NCBI GenBank assembly: GCA_028282385.1
Contig: JANQIB010000026.1
Location: 1 to 35,667 of the forward strand
Direction of reading: 5' to 3'
DNA length: 35,667 nt
Source: Alphaproteobacteria bacterium
GTDB taxonomy: Bacteria > Pseudomonadota > Alphaproteobacteria > Micavibrionales > Micavibrionaceae
The notes below the pieces were generated by a model. The model made no database searches. It was not told where the DNA came from and saw nothing but the letters and a program-made list of their open reading frames with translations. The position numbers were made by a program, and so were the translations under genes. Shown here one piece after another: positions 14,980 through 23,523 of this stretch. Within the stretch, counting starts at the first letter, position 1. The number at the start of each line of letters is the position of its first letter.

Positions 14980-16806
14980 ATGGATGAGCCTGACAATTAT
15001 ATTGAAAATCAATCTGTTGAGGGTGTTCAGCCAACGCCGATAGACAAACGCTCCGGTGAAGACCGCCGTCAAAAAAGTGATGGGCCGCCGGGTGGGCTTG
15101 AACGTCGGCAAGAGTTGAGTGAGAGACGCAATCGCAAAAAAGAAGGACGGGAGCGCTATCTCGATATGGTCCAGCGGGAGCGGAGCATGTTCCTTGAACA
15201 AGGGCTTACCCGTTCAACCGAGCAGCTTTTGGATATGGCCGGGGCGACGTCCTCCTCTGATCATGAAGATGAAAGCGGGATTAAAGACCGGGCAACGGGT
15301 GACCAGCTTCGTTCGGTCTTGCCGGTTCAGTCCTGGCTTCCTTTAAGTATTCATTTGATCGGGCTGCGCAACGGCGTTTTAAAAATTGCGCCGCTCAATG
15401 ATCTGAATGATCGGCAGATGGATAATCTTTTATCGACGGCAAAGCGATGCGGGTTTCATGTCGAACAGGTTGAAGCCGAAATATGGGACCGTGCAGAACT
15501 GTTAGAAACGCTCCGGTCGGTCCACGATCTTTCTGCAGATCGCTGTGAAAAGACACTCGCGCTTTGGCTTGATGATGTTGATAACGGGCTTTTGCTCAAC
15601 CAGTTTCAGCGCGATATGCTGGCTGAGTCTTTGCAGCTTCGGGCGTCTGATATTCACTTGGTTCAGGACAATAATCCGGATACACCAAACTGGATTAAAT
15701 ACCGGATTGATGGTGATCTTATCCCGATGCACTTGCTGCCGGCGGATGCGATGGCGCGTTTGACAACCCTGCTCAAACGGGATGCTGGTTTGAACTTCGG
15801 GGATCGTGTGACTCCTAAAGACGGGCGTTTTAGTTTTGTTTGGCAGGGACGTGGAATTGATGTTCGTGTGGCGGCAGGGCCGCAGGCGCAGGATGGGGAA
15901 AAAATTACGATGCGTCTTCTCGATCGCGCTGCCCTGAAAGGCTTTGACGAACTTTTCCGGCGTCATCCTGATGTGGGAGAACATCTGGCGCATCTTCTTT
16001 CTCCGGAAATTAAAGGCGGTGGTGGTTTGATCCTGCTGTCAGGTCCGACCGGATCAGGTAAAACGACAACGCTCTATGCCTGTGTGCAGGAAATTGACCG
16101 CCGCCGCAAACATGTTTTAACAATTGAAGATCCGATTGAATATGAGCTGCGTTATGCGACGCAATGGCAGGTCAGGCCGAATATGCCGGGCGGTGAATTT
16201 GCCGATCTGATCCGTGCAGCCATGCGTCACGATCCTGATTATATTATCATCGGGGAGATGCGGGATGCCGATACGGTGGAAACCTCATTGCGGGCGGCTG
16301 AATCGGGGCACACAGTGATTTCAACAGTTCACGCGGATACAGCGCTTCAGACATTTGAACGTTTACGGTCTTTGATGCCGGCTGAACGGGAGCGTTCCTC
16401 TACTTTTACATTGTCACAGCAAGTCCGGGCGATCTTGAATCAGCGTCTTGTTCGGACTCTTTGTCAGGGGTGCGCCCACCATTCGAAGGTCAAAGATGTG
16501 CTGAATGCCGATGAGGTTGCGGAGATGGGTTTTGATGGCGAAGAGCAGGTCCGGACTCACAATGTTGCCGGATGTGATTTGTGTAATCGCACGGGAATTT
16601 CCGGACGGACATTATTGCTTGATGCGATCCTGATTACCCTTGGTCCCGGGCAGAGAAATAAAATCTATGATGCTTTGGTTCATAATGTGAATGCGCTTGC
16701 GGGTGAAGAAGGTGTGATTGTGCATACACGGCGTGAAGGGTTGATTGATCTTGTTGTGAGCGGCCAGGTCGATCCAAAATCTGCAATCTCTTATCTGGAA
16801 GAGTAA
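14980..16806 (+). CDS. Type IVb pilus assembly ATPase (GspE/PilB/PilQ family)
   Basis: Hexameric cytoplasmic ATPase powering pilus assembly. In 608 residues: a charged, arginine-rich N-terminal part with repeated ERR/DRR units (about 20-70), an N1E-like domain (about 105-190), the N2E region with ASDIHL (about 220-330), and the motor domain with Walker A GPTGSGKT (355-362), the TIEDPIEYE Asp box, Walker B IIIGEMRD and the His box STVHADTA. A tetracysteine zinc module is present (C495, C498, C532, C535), as in GspE and assembly-type ATPases and unlike PilT. No second, retraction-type ATPase is found in the window. The start has a GAGG site. The platform protein gene follows after 9 bases. Confidence 0.95.
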   Translation: MDEPDNYIENQSVEGVQPTPIDKRSGEDRRQKSDGPPGGLERRQELSERRNRKKEGRERYLDMVQRERSMFLEQGLTRSTEQLLDMAGATSSSDHEDESGIKDRATGDQLRSVLPVQSWLPLSIHLIGLRNGVLKIAPLNDLNDRQMDNLLSTAKRCGFHVEQVEAEIWDRAELLETLRSVHDLSADRCEKTLALWLDDVDNGLLLNQFQRDMLAESLQLRASDIHLVQDNNPDTPNWIKYRIDGDLIPMHLLPADAMARLTTLLKRDAGLNFGDRVTPKDGRFSFVWQGRGIDVRVAAGPQAQDGEKITMRLLDRAALKGFDELFRRHPDVGEHLAHLLSPEIKGGGGLILLSGPTGSGKTTTLYACVQEIDRRRKHVLTIEDPIEYELRYATQWQVRPNMPGGEFADLIRAAMRHDPDYIIIGEMRDADTVETSLRAAESGHTVISTVHADTALQTFERLRSLMPAERERSSTFTLSQQVRAILNQRLVRTLCQGCAHHSKVKDVLNADEVAEMGFDGEEQVRTHNVAGCDLCNRTGISGRTLLLDAILITLGPGQRNKIYDALVHNVNALAGEEGVIVHTRREGLIDLVVSGQVDPKSAISYLEE

Positions 16807-16815
16807 GGGGGCAGA

Positions 16816-18036
16816 ATGCAGCAATGGATTGCGGAAATAGCCTATGATAGTACCTCTGGCGCCAAACGTGAGGTTGAAACATTTTATCTTCCAACGGAAG
16901 ATGATGTTCGCAATGAAATAAGCAAACGTAATGGATATGTCCTTTCTATCCGTCCGCATGAACGTTCCCCGATTGAAAGACTGCTGGCGCGCTCAACAAT
17001 GTGGCAGGTCCAACTCTTGCGCGGGATTCAGTTTCGGTCGACATCAACCTCTCCGGGGGTGGCTCTTTGGAAAATTATTCAAAGCGAACGCAGCCCGATG
17101 CGTCAGAATATTCTGGCCCCGGCGCGTGAGGCCTTGTCACGCGGTCTTGGCATTATTGATGCACTGAAAGCGCTGAATATTTTTGATCCGGGTACACTTG
17201 CGATTTTAGCGGCCAGTGATAAGGCCAATAAGCTCGAAGACGGTATTCCGCATGCGATTCATTCCATTACCCAAAAACGCAAAAATACCCGCGCGATTAT
17301 GGGAACACTCAGCTGGCTTGGATTTGATGTTTTCACAATCGTGCAATCTCTAATCTGGGGACGGGGGATGGTGCTGGATTGGTTTAAAGATAATAAACCA
17401 ACGAGCCCGGAAGAGCAGGAAAAATACGATACGGTTGTTACCAATTTGTCCCTGACCTGGGATATTCTGATTGTGACTGCTGTTGCGATTGCCGTTTTCA
17501 TGTGCTGGGTGATTATTTCCTTTATGGCGAATAAGGGAAAAAAGGACTGGCCGACAGCCAGAATTGTCCGGAAAATCCCGATGATTGGCGGTTATTTGAG
17601 AGATCTTGGCTTTGCTGATTCAATGTCGGCCTGCGCACGAATGCTTAAAGGCCTTGTTCCAATCAACGTTGCTTTGGATCAGGCTTCGGAGGCAACAACA
17701 TCGCCTGAAATTGCACAATACTGGATAGATACAGCAAAAGACCTGGAGCGCGGGATTATGCTTGGTGGAGCCCTGGACCGTGAGCCATTGACCTATACGG
17801 AGCGGCTTGAACTTGCGACCTTGTCCGACCTCTCTCAGGTTGCTACAATCATGGAGTCTATTGCCGAAATGCGGGCTCAGGCGGCGAAAACCAAACACAG
17901 CCTGATCGTCTGGCTTGCATTTGCTCTGACCGGTGTTTATCTCGCAATTGCTTTTGGTAGTGCTATTTATGCCCTGACCGTTATGAATATGAGTATGGAC
18001 AGCATGATGAGCGGCTTAATGGAAGGATCATTCTAG
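16816..18036 (+). CDS. Inner-membrane platform protein (GspF/PilC/PilR family)
   Basis: Integral membrane component that couples the assembly ATPase to pilin extraction. The 406-residue protein has two T2SSF-like cytoplasmic domains: the first about 70-165 (GVALWKIIQSERSP, LAASDKANKLEDG), the second about 260-370 (FADSMSACARMLKGLVPINV, LATLSDLSQVATIMESIA). Membrane helices are predicted at about 213-237 (ILIVTAVAIAVFMCWVIISF) and 370-395 (SLIVWLAFALTGVYLAIAFG). Residues about 160-185 are also hydrophobic. The divergence from GspF is typical of the PilR/BfpE/TcpE branch of type IVb pili. It lies 9 bases after the ATPase gene and 2 bases before the next gene, so translation is probably coupled. 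Confidence 0.9.
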   Translation: MQQWIAEIAYDSTSGAKREVETFYLPTEDDVRNEISKRNGYVLSIRPHERSPIERLLARSTMWQVQLLRGIQFRSTSTSPGVALWKIIQSERSPMRQNILAPAREALSRGLGIIDALKALNIFDPGTLAILAASDKANKLEDGIPHAIHSITQKRKNTRAIMGTLSWLGFDVFTIVQSLIWGRGMVLDWFKDNKPTSPEEQEKYDTVVTNLSLTWDILIVTAVAIAVFMCWVIISFMANKGKKDWPTARIVRKIPMIGGYLRDLGFADSMSACARMLKGLVPINVALDQASEATTSPEIAQYWIDTAKDLERGIMLGGALDREPLTYTERLELATLSDLSQVATIMESIAEMRAQAAKTKHSLIVWLAFALTGVYLAIAFGSAIYALTVMNMSMDSMMSGLMEGSF

Positions 18037-18038
18037 GG

Positions 18039-19001
18039 ATGTCATTATTCTCAAAAGATAAAGCCGCAGATGAAAACAACAAGGGCGGGGTAAGGCGTCT
18101 TCGTCCTGGCGTGGCGGATCGTTTGGCGGGTGAGAAGAAAGATTTTAAAGAGAATCTGGATCCTTTTTTACCGCAGGAATTAATTGGCGGTTCTATTCCA
18201 CATATTGTCGGAATGGAAGAGGAGGCTGTCTGGAATGCAGCCTCTCAGGCATGCGGAACAGAAAAAGTTCATTTTGTTTACAGTGTAGAGGATAAACGGA
18301 TCTGGTATCTGGCTTGTCCGTCTTATGCAATGGCCTCCAGTCCTGACAGCTGGTGTCCTTTGGCTGCTGCACTTCCGGGAAATAGTGAATATTGGGACCG
18401 TGAAACCGTTTATCTGTACGAGCAGGAAGGTCTGGCCTCTGCTTTGAGATGGGATCCGGATACAGGGCGAATGCAGGTTTTTATTGGTGCGTCCAGAACG
18501 TTGTTGCCCCGTATTCAAAGTATGGATGCAAATTTTGTCACAGTGAATGCAGAAGTTGCTGACCTTGTTCCCTGGCATAACCGGATGCTGAAAACAGAGA
18601 AACTTTCTCGTGCGACAGCCCGTGTTCTTCTTCTTGTCGGGATTTTTATGAATCTGATTTTATTTGGAATTCTGGCAGGACAATATCTTTATACAAATAT
18701 GATCAAAAGAGATCTGGCCGCCGTGAAGCGGGAAACAGACCGTGCAGCTGTTAATCTGACCATGCAGGCAAATCAGGCTCTGCAAAGCGATACGATCAAG
18801 CATATGGTTCGTGTTCAGGAACTTTTGGACGAGCTGAAAACATTAGACGGAACGCTTGTAAAATACCAATTAGGTAAGGGCAAAGTAACTTGGGAAGCGC
18901 TTGTAAACCCGTCTTTTACGGGAAGTATTCAGGGCGTTAAGGTTGAGGTTCTGCCGGGGGTTGAAAAGGATAAACGGGTCAGGATTCGGGGACGTAAATA
19001 A
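18039..19001 (+). CDS. Bitopic inner-membrane pilus assembly protein (PilO2/BfpC-like by position)
   Basis: The 320-residue product has a cytoplasmic N-terminal domain of about 190 residues that is acidic/aromatic rich (VHFVYSVEDKRIWYLACPSY), one membrane helix at about 194-218 (LLLVGIFMNLILFGILAG), a coiled-coil-prone stretch (about 221-270), and a short basic C-terminal part. This layout, a soluble cytoplasmic domain followed by a single helix and a periplasmic coiled coil, matches the PilO2/BfpC/TcpR proteins or a PilM-PilN-like fusion that anchors the ATPase. Sequence similarity to a named family was not recognised; the role is inferred from order and topology. It begins 2 bases after the platform gene. 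Confidence 0.65.
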   Translation: MSLFSKDKAADENNKGGVRRLRPGVADRLAGEKKDFKENLDPFLPQELIGGSIPHIVGMEEEAVWNAASQACGTEKVHFVYSVEDKRIWYLACPSYAMASSPDSWCPLAAALPGNSEYWDRETVYLYEQEGLASALRWDPDTGRMQVFIGASRTLLPRIQSMDANFVTVNAEVADLVPWHNRMLKTEKLSRATARVLLLVGIFMNLILFGILAGQYLYTNMIKRDLAAVKRETDRAAVNLTMQANQALQSDTIKHMVRVQELLDELKTLDGTLVKYQLGKGKVTWEALVNPSFTGSIQGVKVEVLPGVEKDKRVRIRGRK

Positions 19002-19026
19002 TTTTTGGATTTGGACGGAAAAAGTT

Positions 19027-19557
19027 TTGGATTTAAAAAAAATAGACATATCAACACTCAAAAAGCTTATGGATCCCAAGGCTGCCGGGGACTTGAACGC
19101 TTTTTTGGAAAAATTGCCTCAAAATGCCGGGCAGGCTGTCCTGATTGCGGCGGGTATAAGCTGGGCGGTTGCTGCGGCGCTCGGGCTTTTTACAACAATT
19201 AAAATTCAGGAATTGACAGAATACAGACTGCAGCTGCAGGAACTTGAAGCTTTAAAGCCGAATGTTCCAAAAGTCAGGGATTTGCCTGTCAGTCCTGCAG
19301 AAGTGAAGGTTTTTGCTGAAAGAATGTCCGATCTTTACCGTGGTTTGAAAATTAGCTCTAGTGGGTCTACAATCTTTATTAGCGCGAAAGCGACGGCGCG
19401 TTATACAGAATTCAGGGAAGCTGTGGGACATGCCCAGAATGGCGGTCAGGGGTGGCGTGTGAATGTTGAAAAATTATGCGTTGGCCGTGAATGTAAACAA
19501 GAAAAACTTGGCATAGCTTTGAAAATAAACAAAGTATCTGTGGAAAATTCTTTATAA
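19027..19557 (+). CDS. Small bitopic pilus-locus protein (PilO/PilP-like by topology)
   Basis: Not recognised as a defined family. The reading frame has no good ATG near its beginning: a TTG at 19027, 25 bases after the previous stop, gives 176 residues, while the first internal ATG (19069) would give 162. The product has a short amphipathic N-terminus, one membrane helix at about 36-59 (VLIAAGISWAVAAALGLFTT), a short coiled-coil-like linker (LQLQELEAL), and a compact periplasmic domain of about 90 residues with C151 and C156. This resembles the topology of PilO-type alignment-complex proteins. It ends 71 bases before the first pilin-like gene. Confidence 0.6.
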   Translation: MDLKKIDISTLKKLMDPKAAGDLNAFLEKLPQNAGQAVLIAAGISWAVAAALGLFTTIKIQELTEYRLQLQELEALKPNVPKVRDLPVSPAEVKVFAERMSDLYRGLKISSSGSTIFISAKATARYTEFREAVGHAQNGGQGWRVNVEKLCVGRECKQEKLGIALKINKVSVENSL

Positions 19558-19628
19558 ATCTGAGATAAAGGTCGAGGATAATTACTTTATGGGTTTAGAT
19601 GAAATATCGTAGTTTAGGAGAATGATTA

Positions 19629-20339
19629 ATGTTTAAGTCTTACACAAAGCATCACGAAAGCGGAAACGTTCTGTTCCTGATCTTGATTGCGGTGGCATTA
19701 TTTGCGGCTTTGTCTTATGCCGTGACACAATCCACACGGTCTGGTTCTGGGTCGACGGAAAGGGAAGGCGCTGCGCTGAACTCGGCGACGATTACCCAGC
19801 ACCCAACAGCTTTAAGAACTGCTGTCGTTCGTATGGTGCTCGGCGGTTTGGCGGCAGAGGAAGTTGGGTTTGAAACGCCGTCTGCAACAGACTTTAATGA
19901 TGGTTCTTCCAGTCAGAGGGCATTCCATCCGCTTGGTGGAGCGGCTGTGTATCAAACAGCGCCGGATGATGCTGTTGTTTCTGGTTTCAATGGCCGCTGG
20001 TATATCAATTATAATTTCGAAGTGCCTGAGATTGGACAGGATGGTGCCACTGCCGGAACGTCAGCAAATGAGTTGATTGCATTTTTGCCTGGTGTTTCCA
20101 GCGGGATTTGCAGCCGGATCAATGAAGAATTTATGGGATCGACGACTATTCCGGCATTGAATGCGACAAATGCCAGTATTCAGGATGATCATGAGGTTGG
20201 TGAAACAATCCCGGCTGATGAAGATCTCGATCCAGGCTCAAATGAATTTGACGGTCAGCCAACGGGCTGTTTTGAAGATTCTGATCTGAATGGTGGTAGT
20301 TCTGCTTATATTGTTTTCTCTGTTATCCTTGAGCGATAA
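19629..20339 (+). CDS. Pilin-like protein with non-canonical type IV prepilin leader (1 of 2)
   Basis: The 236-residue product starts MFKSYTKHHESG, a short hydrophilic leader ending in Gly12, followed by NVLFLILIAVALFAALSYAV. Position -1 Gly and the long hydrophobic helix fit a type IV prepilin, but the Glu at mature position 5 that is usual in pilins is Leu here. The globular part is acidic, glycine/serine-rich, and has two cysteines in its C-terminal half. A TAGGAG ribosome-binding site precedes the ATG. It is followed by a paralogue-like gene of the same length (20420-21130). It is probably a pilin or minor pilin for this locus, processed by the peptidase at 10025-10549; without a search this remains an inference. 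Confidence 0.7.
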   Translation: MFKSYTKHHESGNVLFLILIAVALFAALSYAVTQSTRSGSGSTEREGAALNSATITQHPTALRTAVVRMVLGGLAAEEVGFETPSATDFNDGSSSQRAFHPLGGAAVYQTAPDDAVVSGFNGRWYINYNFEVPEIGQDGATAGTSANELIAFLPGVSSGICSRINEEFMGSTTIPALNATNASIQDDHEVGETIPADEDLDPGSNEFDGQPTGCFEDSDLNGGSSAYIVFSVILER

Positions 20340-20358
20340 TCCGGATAATAAGTTTTGG

Positions 20359-20394
20359 AAAGCCGGCTTTCATGTCATAGTGGAGGCCGGTTTT
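20359..20394 (+). terminator. Hairpin between the two pilin-like genes, possible weak terminator or mRNA stabiliser
   Basis: AAAGCCGGC pairs with GCCGGTTTT (one G-T wobble) across a loop of about 17 bases, followed by CATTTTG rather than a clean T-run. It may end part of the transcripts after the first pilin-like gene and so protect its mRNA. Confidence 0.45.
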
Positions 20395-20419
20395 CATTTT
20401 GAGTTAGAATAGAAAAGCT

Positions 20420-21130
20420 ATGAATAAAAATCGATTACAACGCGGCAGCGCTCTTGTCTACATTCTGATTGCGATTGCGCTTCTGGCTGCCTTGACGGTG
20501 ACCTTTATGCAGCCTTCGAGTCAGCAGGCGACATCTCAGCGCTCGTTCGAATCGTTTACGGCGCTTAAAACCCAGATTGATTTTATCCGCTCTTCGATCC
20601 ATGAATGTGTTCTTGTCTATCCGGGCGGGGATAGCAACCTGATCGGAACAGCGAATTTTCCGTTTCCAATTAACCCGTCCAGTAGCTTTTTTGACGGTTT
20701 TCCGGATACTCCGAATGCCGATAATGACGAAGTACGAAATGCCCGCTGTCCCGGTAACCCAGGGAATAGCCAGGATCATGCCGATATTTTTGCTGCCTCT
20801 TTTGGAAAATTTTTGGCACCTCCTCCGGATTTATTCGAAGAGTTTATTTACTATAATGGGGCGGATGGCGTTTTCTTTTATACACAGACAGATAAAACCG
20901 ATGCGTTCCTTCAAACGGCGATGGCTAAGCTTGATGATGAATTTTCAGAATGCGAGGCGGATGTTGTTGATGCCTCCGGCGGTCAGGTTGAAATGACCAG
21001 TACAGCTGATGCAAGCGATCCTAAATGTCCAAATAATTCTACCTGTTTCCGGGTCTGGATGATGATCCAGCCCAGCGCTGCAGGAGCTTATAACGGGGAT
21101 ACCGATACCGACGAAGCCAGTTGTCCTTAA
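20420..21130 (+). CDS. Pilin-like protein with non-canonical type IV prepilin leader (2 of 2)
   Basis: Also 236 residues. The leader MNKNRLQRG ends in Gly9, then SALVYILIAIALLAALTVTF forms the hydrophobic helix; as in the neighbour, Glu at mature position 5 is missing (Tyr here). The globular region has seven cysteines, compatible with several disulfides, and acidic Asp/Asn-rich loops near the C-terminus. Outside the N-terminal helix no strong similarity to the preceding gene is apparent by eye. The ribosome-binding site is weak. The stop codon overlaps that of the convergent histidine kinase gene in a shared TTAA. Likely a second (minor or tip) pilin of the locus, by inference. Confidence 0.68.
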   Translation: MNKNRLQRGSALVYILIAIALLAALTVTFMQPSSQQATSQRSFESFTALKTQIDFIRSSIHECVLVYPGGDSNLIGTANFPFPINPSSSFFDGFPDTPNADNDEVRNARCPGNPGNSQDHADIFAASFGKFLAPPPDLFEEFIYYNGADGVFFYTQTDKTDAFLQTAMAKLDDEFSECEADVVDASGGQVEMTSTADASDPKCPNNSTCFRVWMMIQPSAAGAYNGDTDTDEASCP

Positions 21131-23433
21131 TTTGTATTTTTAAGAGATTGGACTGTTTCTTTTACGCGTTCAAACTCAACCGGGATTTTTTCTGACAATT
21201 CGGCAACCTGATCACCGCCATGTTCAATATGAGTTTGCAGGTCTGCTGCCAGATCGCCGAGGACATTGGCACAGGCTGATCTTGCAGCGCCTTTCAGGCT
21301 GTGTGCTGTTTCCATTAATGCACTCATCCTGTCTTCCTCATAAGCTTTGATCACCTCTTCAACCAGTGGTGCCGTCATATCTACAAACATTTCCAGCATC
21401 TCGATCGTATTGTCATCCAGTGTACCCATCTGCTGGATAATGGCATCCTGATCGATAGCCGGCGGTAAACCATCATCGGATTCTTGAATATCCGGGACAG
21501 TTTCGGTTTTTATCTCGTTATCTTCGACAGGGTTTTGATCATTGCCTTCAATACTCAAAAGTCCCCAGCGCACAAGGAGGCGTCTGAAATGACCAAGAGA
21601 AACAGGTTTTAAAAGACATTCATCAAAGCCATGCCCCATATAAGCCTGACGCTGTGACATTTGAACGTCTGCGGTCATGGCGATGATTGGAAAGTGCCGT
21701 CCAAGTTTTTCATCATCAAGGCGGATTTCACGGACAAGGGCATATCCATCTTTTTCCGGCATATGCAGGTCTGTAATAAGAATGCCGTATTCTCCGCTTC
21801 GCACGGCTGCTAAAGCTTCAACGCCATTTTCAGCAAAGGTCGCTTCAACGCCTAAAAGAGCAAGTTGGCGCTGAAGAACATCCCGGACTGAGGCTGTGTC
21901 TTCGGCGATAATCAGTTTTGTTGGGCCGTCAATTGTAAGCTTTTCATGTTTGGCTGCGGCATCTAGAACGGCCTCACCCAGGCCGATCCGGCTAGCCGGT
22001 TTTGCAAGATACGTTACACCAAGCGATTGCAGTGTATGCTGGAGACCTGCATCATCGCGAACCGTATACATGATTAGTCCTGTAAACGGACGGATCTCCA
22101 TGACTTCCCGGATCAGGTCCAGGCCAAGACCGTCAGGTAAGCCCTGATCAATCACGGCAACATCAAAGGGGCGGCGCTTGATCAGGTCAAGTGCCTCAGC
22201 ATAAGTTGGACAGCTCTCAATCGTTGCATTCATCGACTTGAGAGATTTCACGATTTCTTTGGCCCCTTGCGGGTGGTCCTCAACCGAAATCACGGAAATG
22301 CCGTCAAGTTCAGGCATATCCAGAATATCTGCATTAACGTCAACTTCCTCGGTTGGAAATTCAAACCAGAAAGTCGAACCTTTTCCTTCTTCACTTTCTA
22401 CACCGATTTCACCGCCCATGAGCTCAACGAGTTTTTTGGAGATCGACAGCCCCAGCCCGGTGCCGCCATATTTGCGCGAGGTGGAGTTATCAGCCTGGGA
22501 AAAGGCTTTAAAAAGCCGTCCGGCAACCTCTTTGCTCATCCCGATTCCGGTATCCCGGATTTCAAAACGCAGGCCTAAACATCCTTCGGGCGGGTGAATG
22601 TGTTTTACATTCTTAGAGACAGCGATAGTTACCGAGCCGTCATGGGTGAACTTCATGGCATTGCCCATCAAATTCATAATAATTTGGCGCAGGCGTTTGG
22701 GGTCGCCGACAATTACGAAGGGCACTTCCTGGTCAATATCATCTAATAAGTCAACAGGCTTGCCCTGGACTTTAACGGCAAGTGCTTCGTTAATGCCACG
22801 GACAAGTGTACGGACTGGCACTTCAAACAGATCAAGCTCGAGCTGGTCAGCATCCATTTTGGCAAAATCAAGGACATCATCGAGAATTTCCAAAAGGCCG
22901 CTGGCAGAATCCTTGGCGGTTTTTGCCATTGTTAAAATATCACTCGGTGGTTTTGCCTGTTCGATCAGTTCCAAAAGCCCGTAAACAGACTGCATCGGTG
23001 TACGGATTTCATGGCTCATCGTGGCAAGAAAATTTGATTTTTGTTCGGCAATGGCATCTGCTGTTTCGGCGGCGGTTCGCAGATCTGTTTCCATCGCCTT
23101 GCTGGCGGAAATATCTGTTGCCCAAAAGATATAAGCGTCCTGATTGCCATACAGTGTTTGTGAAATAGAAACGAGTGTCCATTTAATCTCCCCGCCGGAT
23201 CGAATCGGCAATGTTGCTTCTTCTGGCGGGGTTGGACTTTTCAGCCGCTTGGCCAGGGCAATTACTTCTTCGGCCTGCCAGGCTTCTTCGAGAATCTGGC
23301 CCTTCACAGGTCCGCCCAGCATCATCCGCATGGGTTTGTTGGCATCCAGTATTTCAAGCTCTTTGCGGTCACGGCGGATCACCAGAACGCCGATGGGCAT
23401 ATCATCATAGGGAATTTGGTGGCTGTCGGGCAT
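21127..23433 (-). CDS. Hybrid histidine kinase, PAS-HisKA-HATPase-REC-REC-HPt
   Basis: Sensor kinase of 768 residues with no membrane segment, so cytoplasmic. Domains: PAS (about 8-110), HisKA with phospho-accepting H141 in SHEIRTPMQ, HATPase (about 245-362; GNAMKFTHDGS, RDTGIGMS, KYGGTGLGLSISK), a first receiver (about 378-495, D429), a second receiver (about 505-625, D555 in ILITDLHMPEKDG, K609), and a C-terminal HPt (about 660-765) with H711 in AHSLKGAARSA. This is the BarA/ArcB-like layout able to run an internal His-Asp-His relay and pass phosphate to a separate receiver. The receiver-only protein at 10641-11027 is a candidate. It is convergent with the pilin genes, sharing a 4-base overlap. 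Confidence 0.95.
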   Translation of the reverse strand: MPDSHQIPYDDMPIGVLVIRRDRKELEILDANKPMRMMLGGPVKGQILEEAWQAEEVIALAKRLKSPTPPEEATLPIRSGGEIKWTLVSISQTLYGNQDAYIFWATDISASKAMETDLRTAAETADAIAEQKSNFLATMSHEIRTPMQSVYGLLELIEQAKPPSDILTMAKTAKDSASGLLEILDDVLDFAKMDADQLELDLFEVPVRTLVRGINEALAVKVQGKPVDLLDDIDQEVPFVIVGDPKRLRQIIMNLMGNAMKFTHDGSVTIAVSKNVKHIHPPEGCLGLRFEIRDTGIGMSKEVAGRLFKAFSQADNSTSRKYGGTGLGLSISKKLVELMGGEIGVESEEGKGSTFWFEFPTEEVDVNADILDMPELDGISVISVEDHPQGAKEIVKSLKSMNATIESCPTYAEALDLIKRRPFDVAVIDQGLPDGLGLDLIREVMEIRPFTGLIMYTVRDDAGLQHTLQSLGVTYLAKPASRIGLGEAVLDAAAKHEKLTIDGPTKLIIAEDTASVRDVLQRQLALLGVEATFAENGVEALAAVRSGEYGILITDLHMPEKDGYALVREIRLDDEKLGRHFPIIAMTADVQMSQRQAYMGHGFDECLLKPVSLGHFRRLLVRWGLLSIEGNDQNPVEDNEIKTETVPDIQESDDGLPPAIDQDAIIQQMGTLDDNTIEMLEMFVDMTAPLVEEVIKAYEEDRMSALMETAHSLKGAARSACANVLGDLAADLQTHIEHGGDQVAELSEKIPVEFERVKETVQSLKNTN

Positions 23434-23523
23434 CTTTTGGCGGATAAAAAAGGCTTGTTAAAAGACTGGAAAGTATTTTATCACAAAGAGGGCAACATGA
23501 AAGACAGGAAAAGAGAGAATTAG

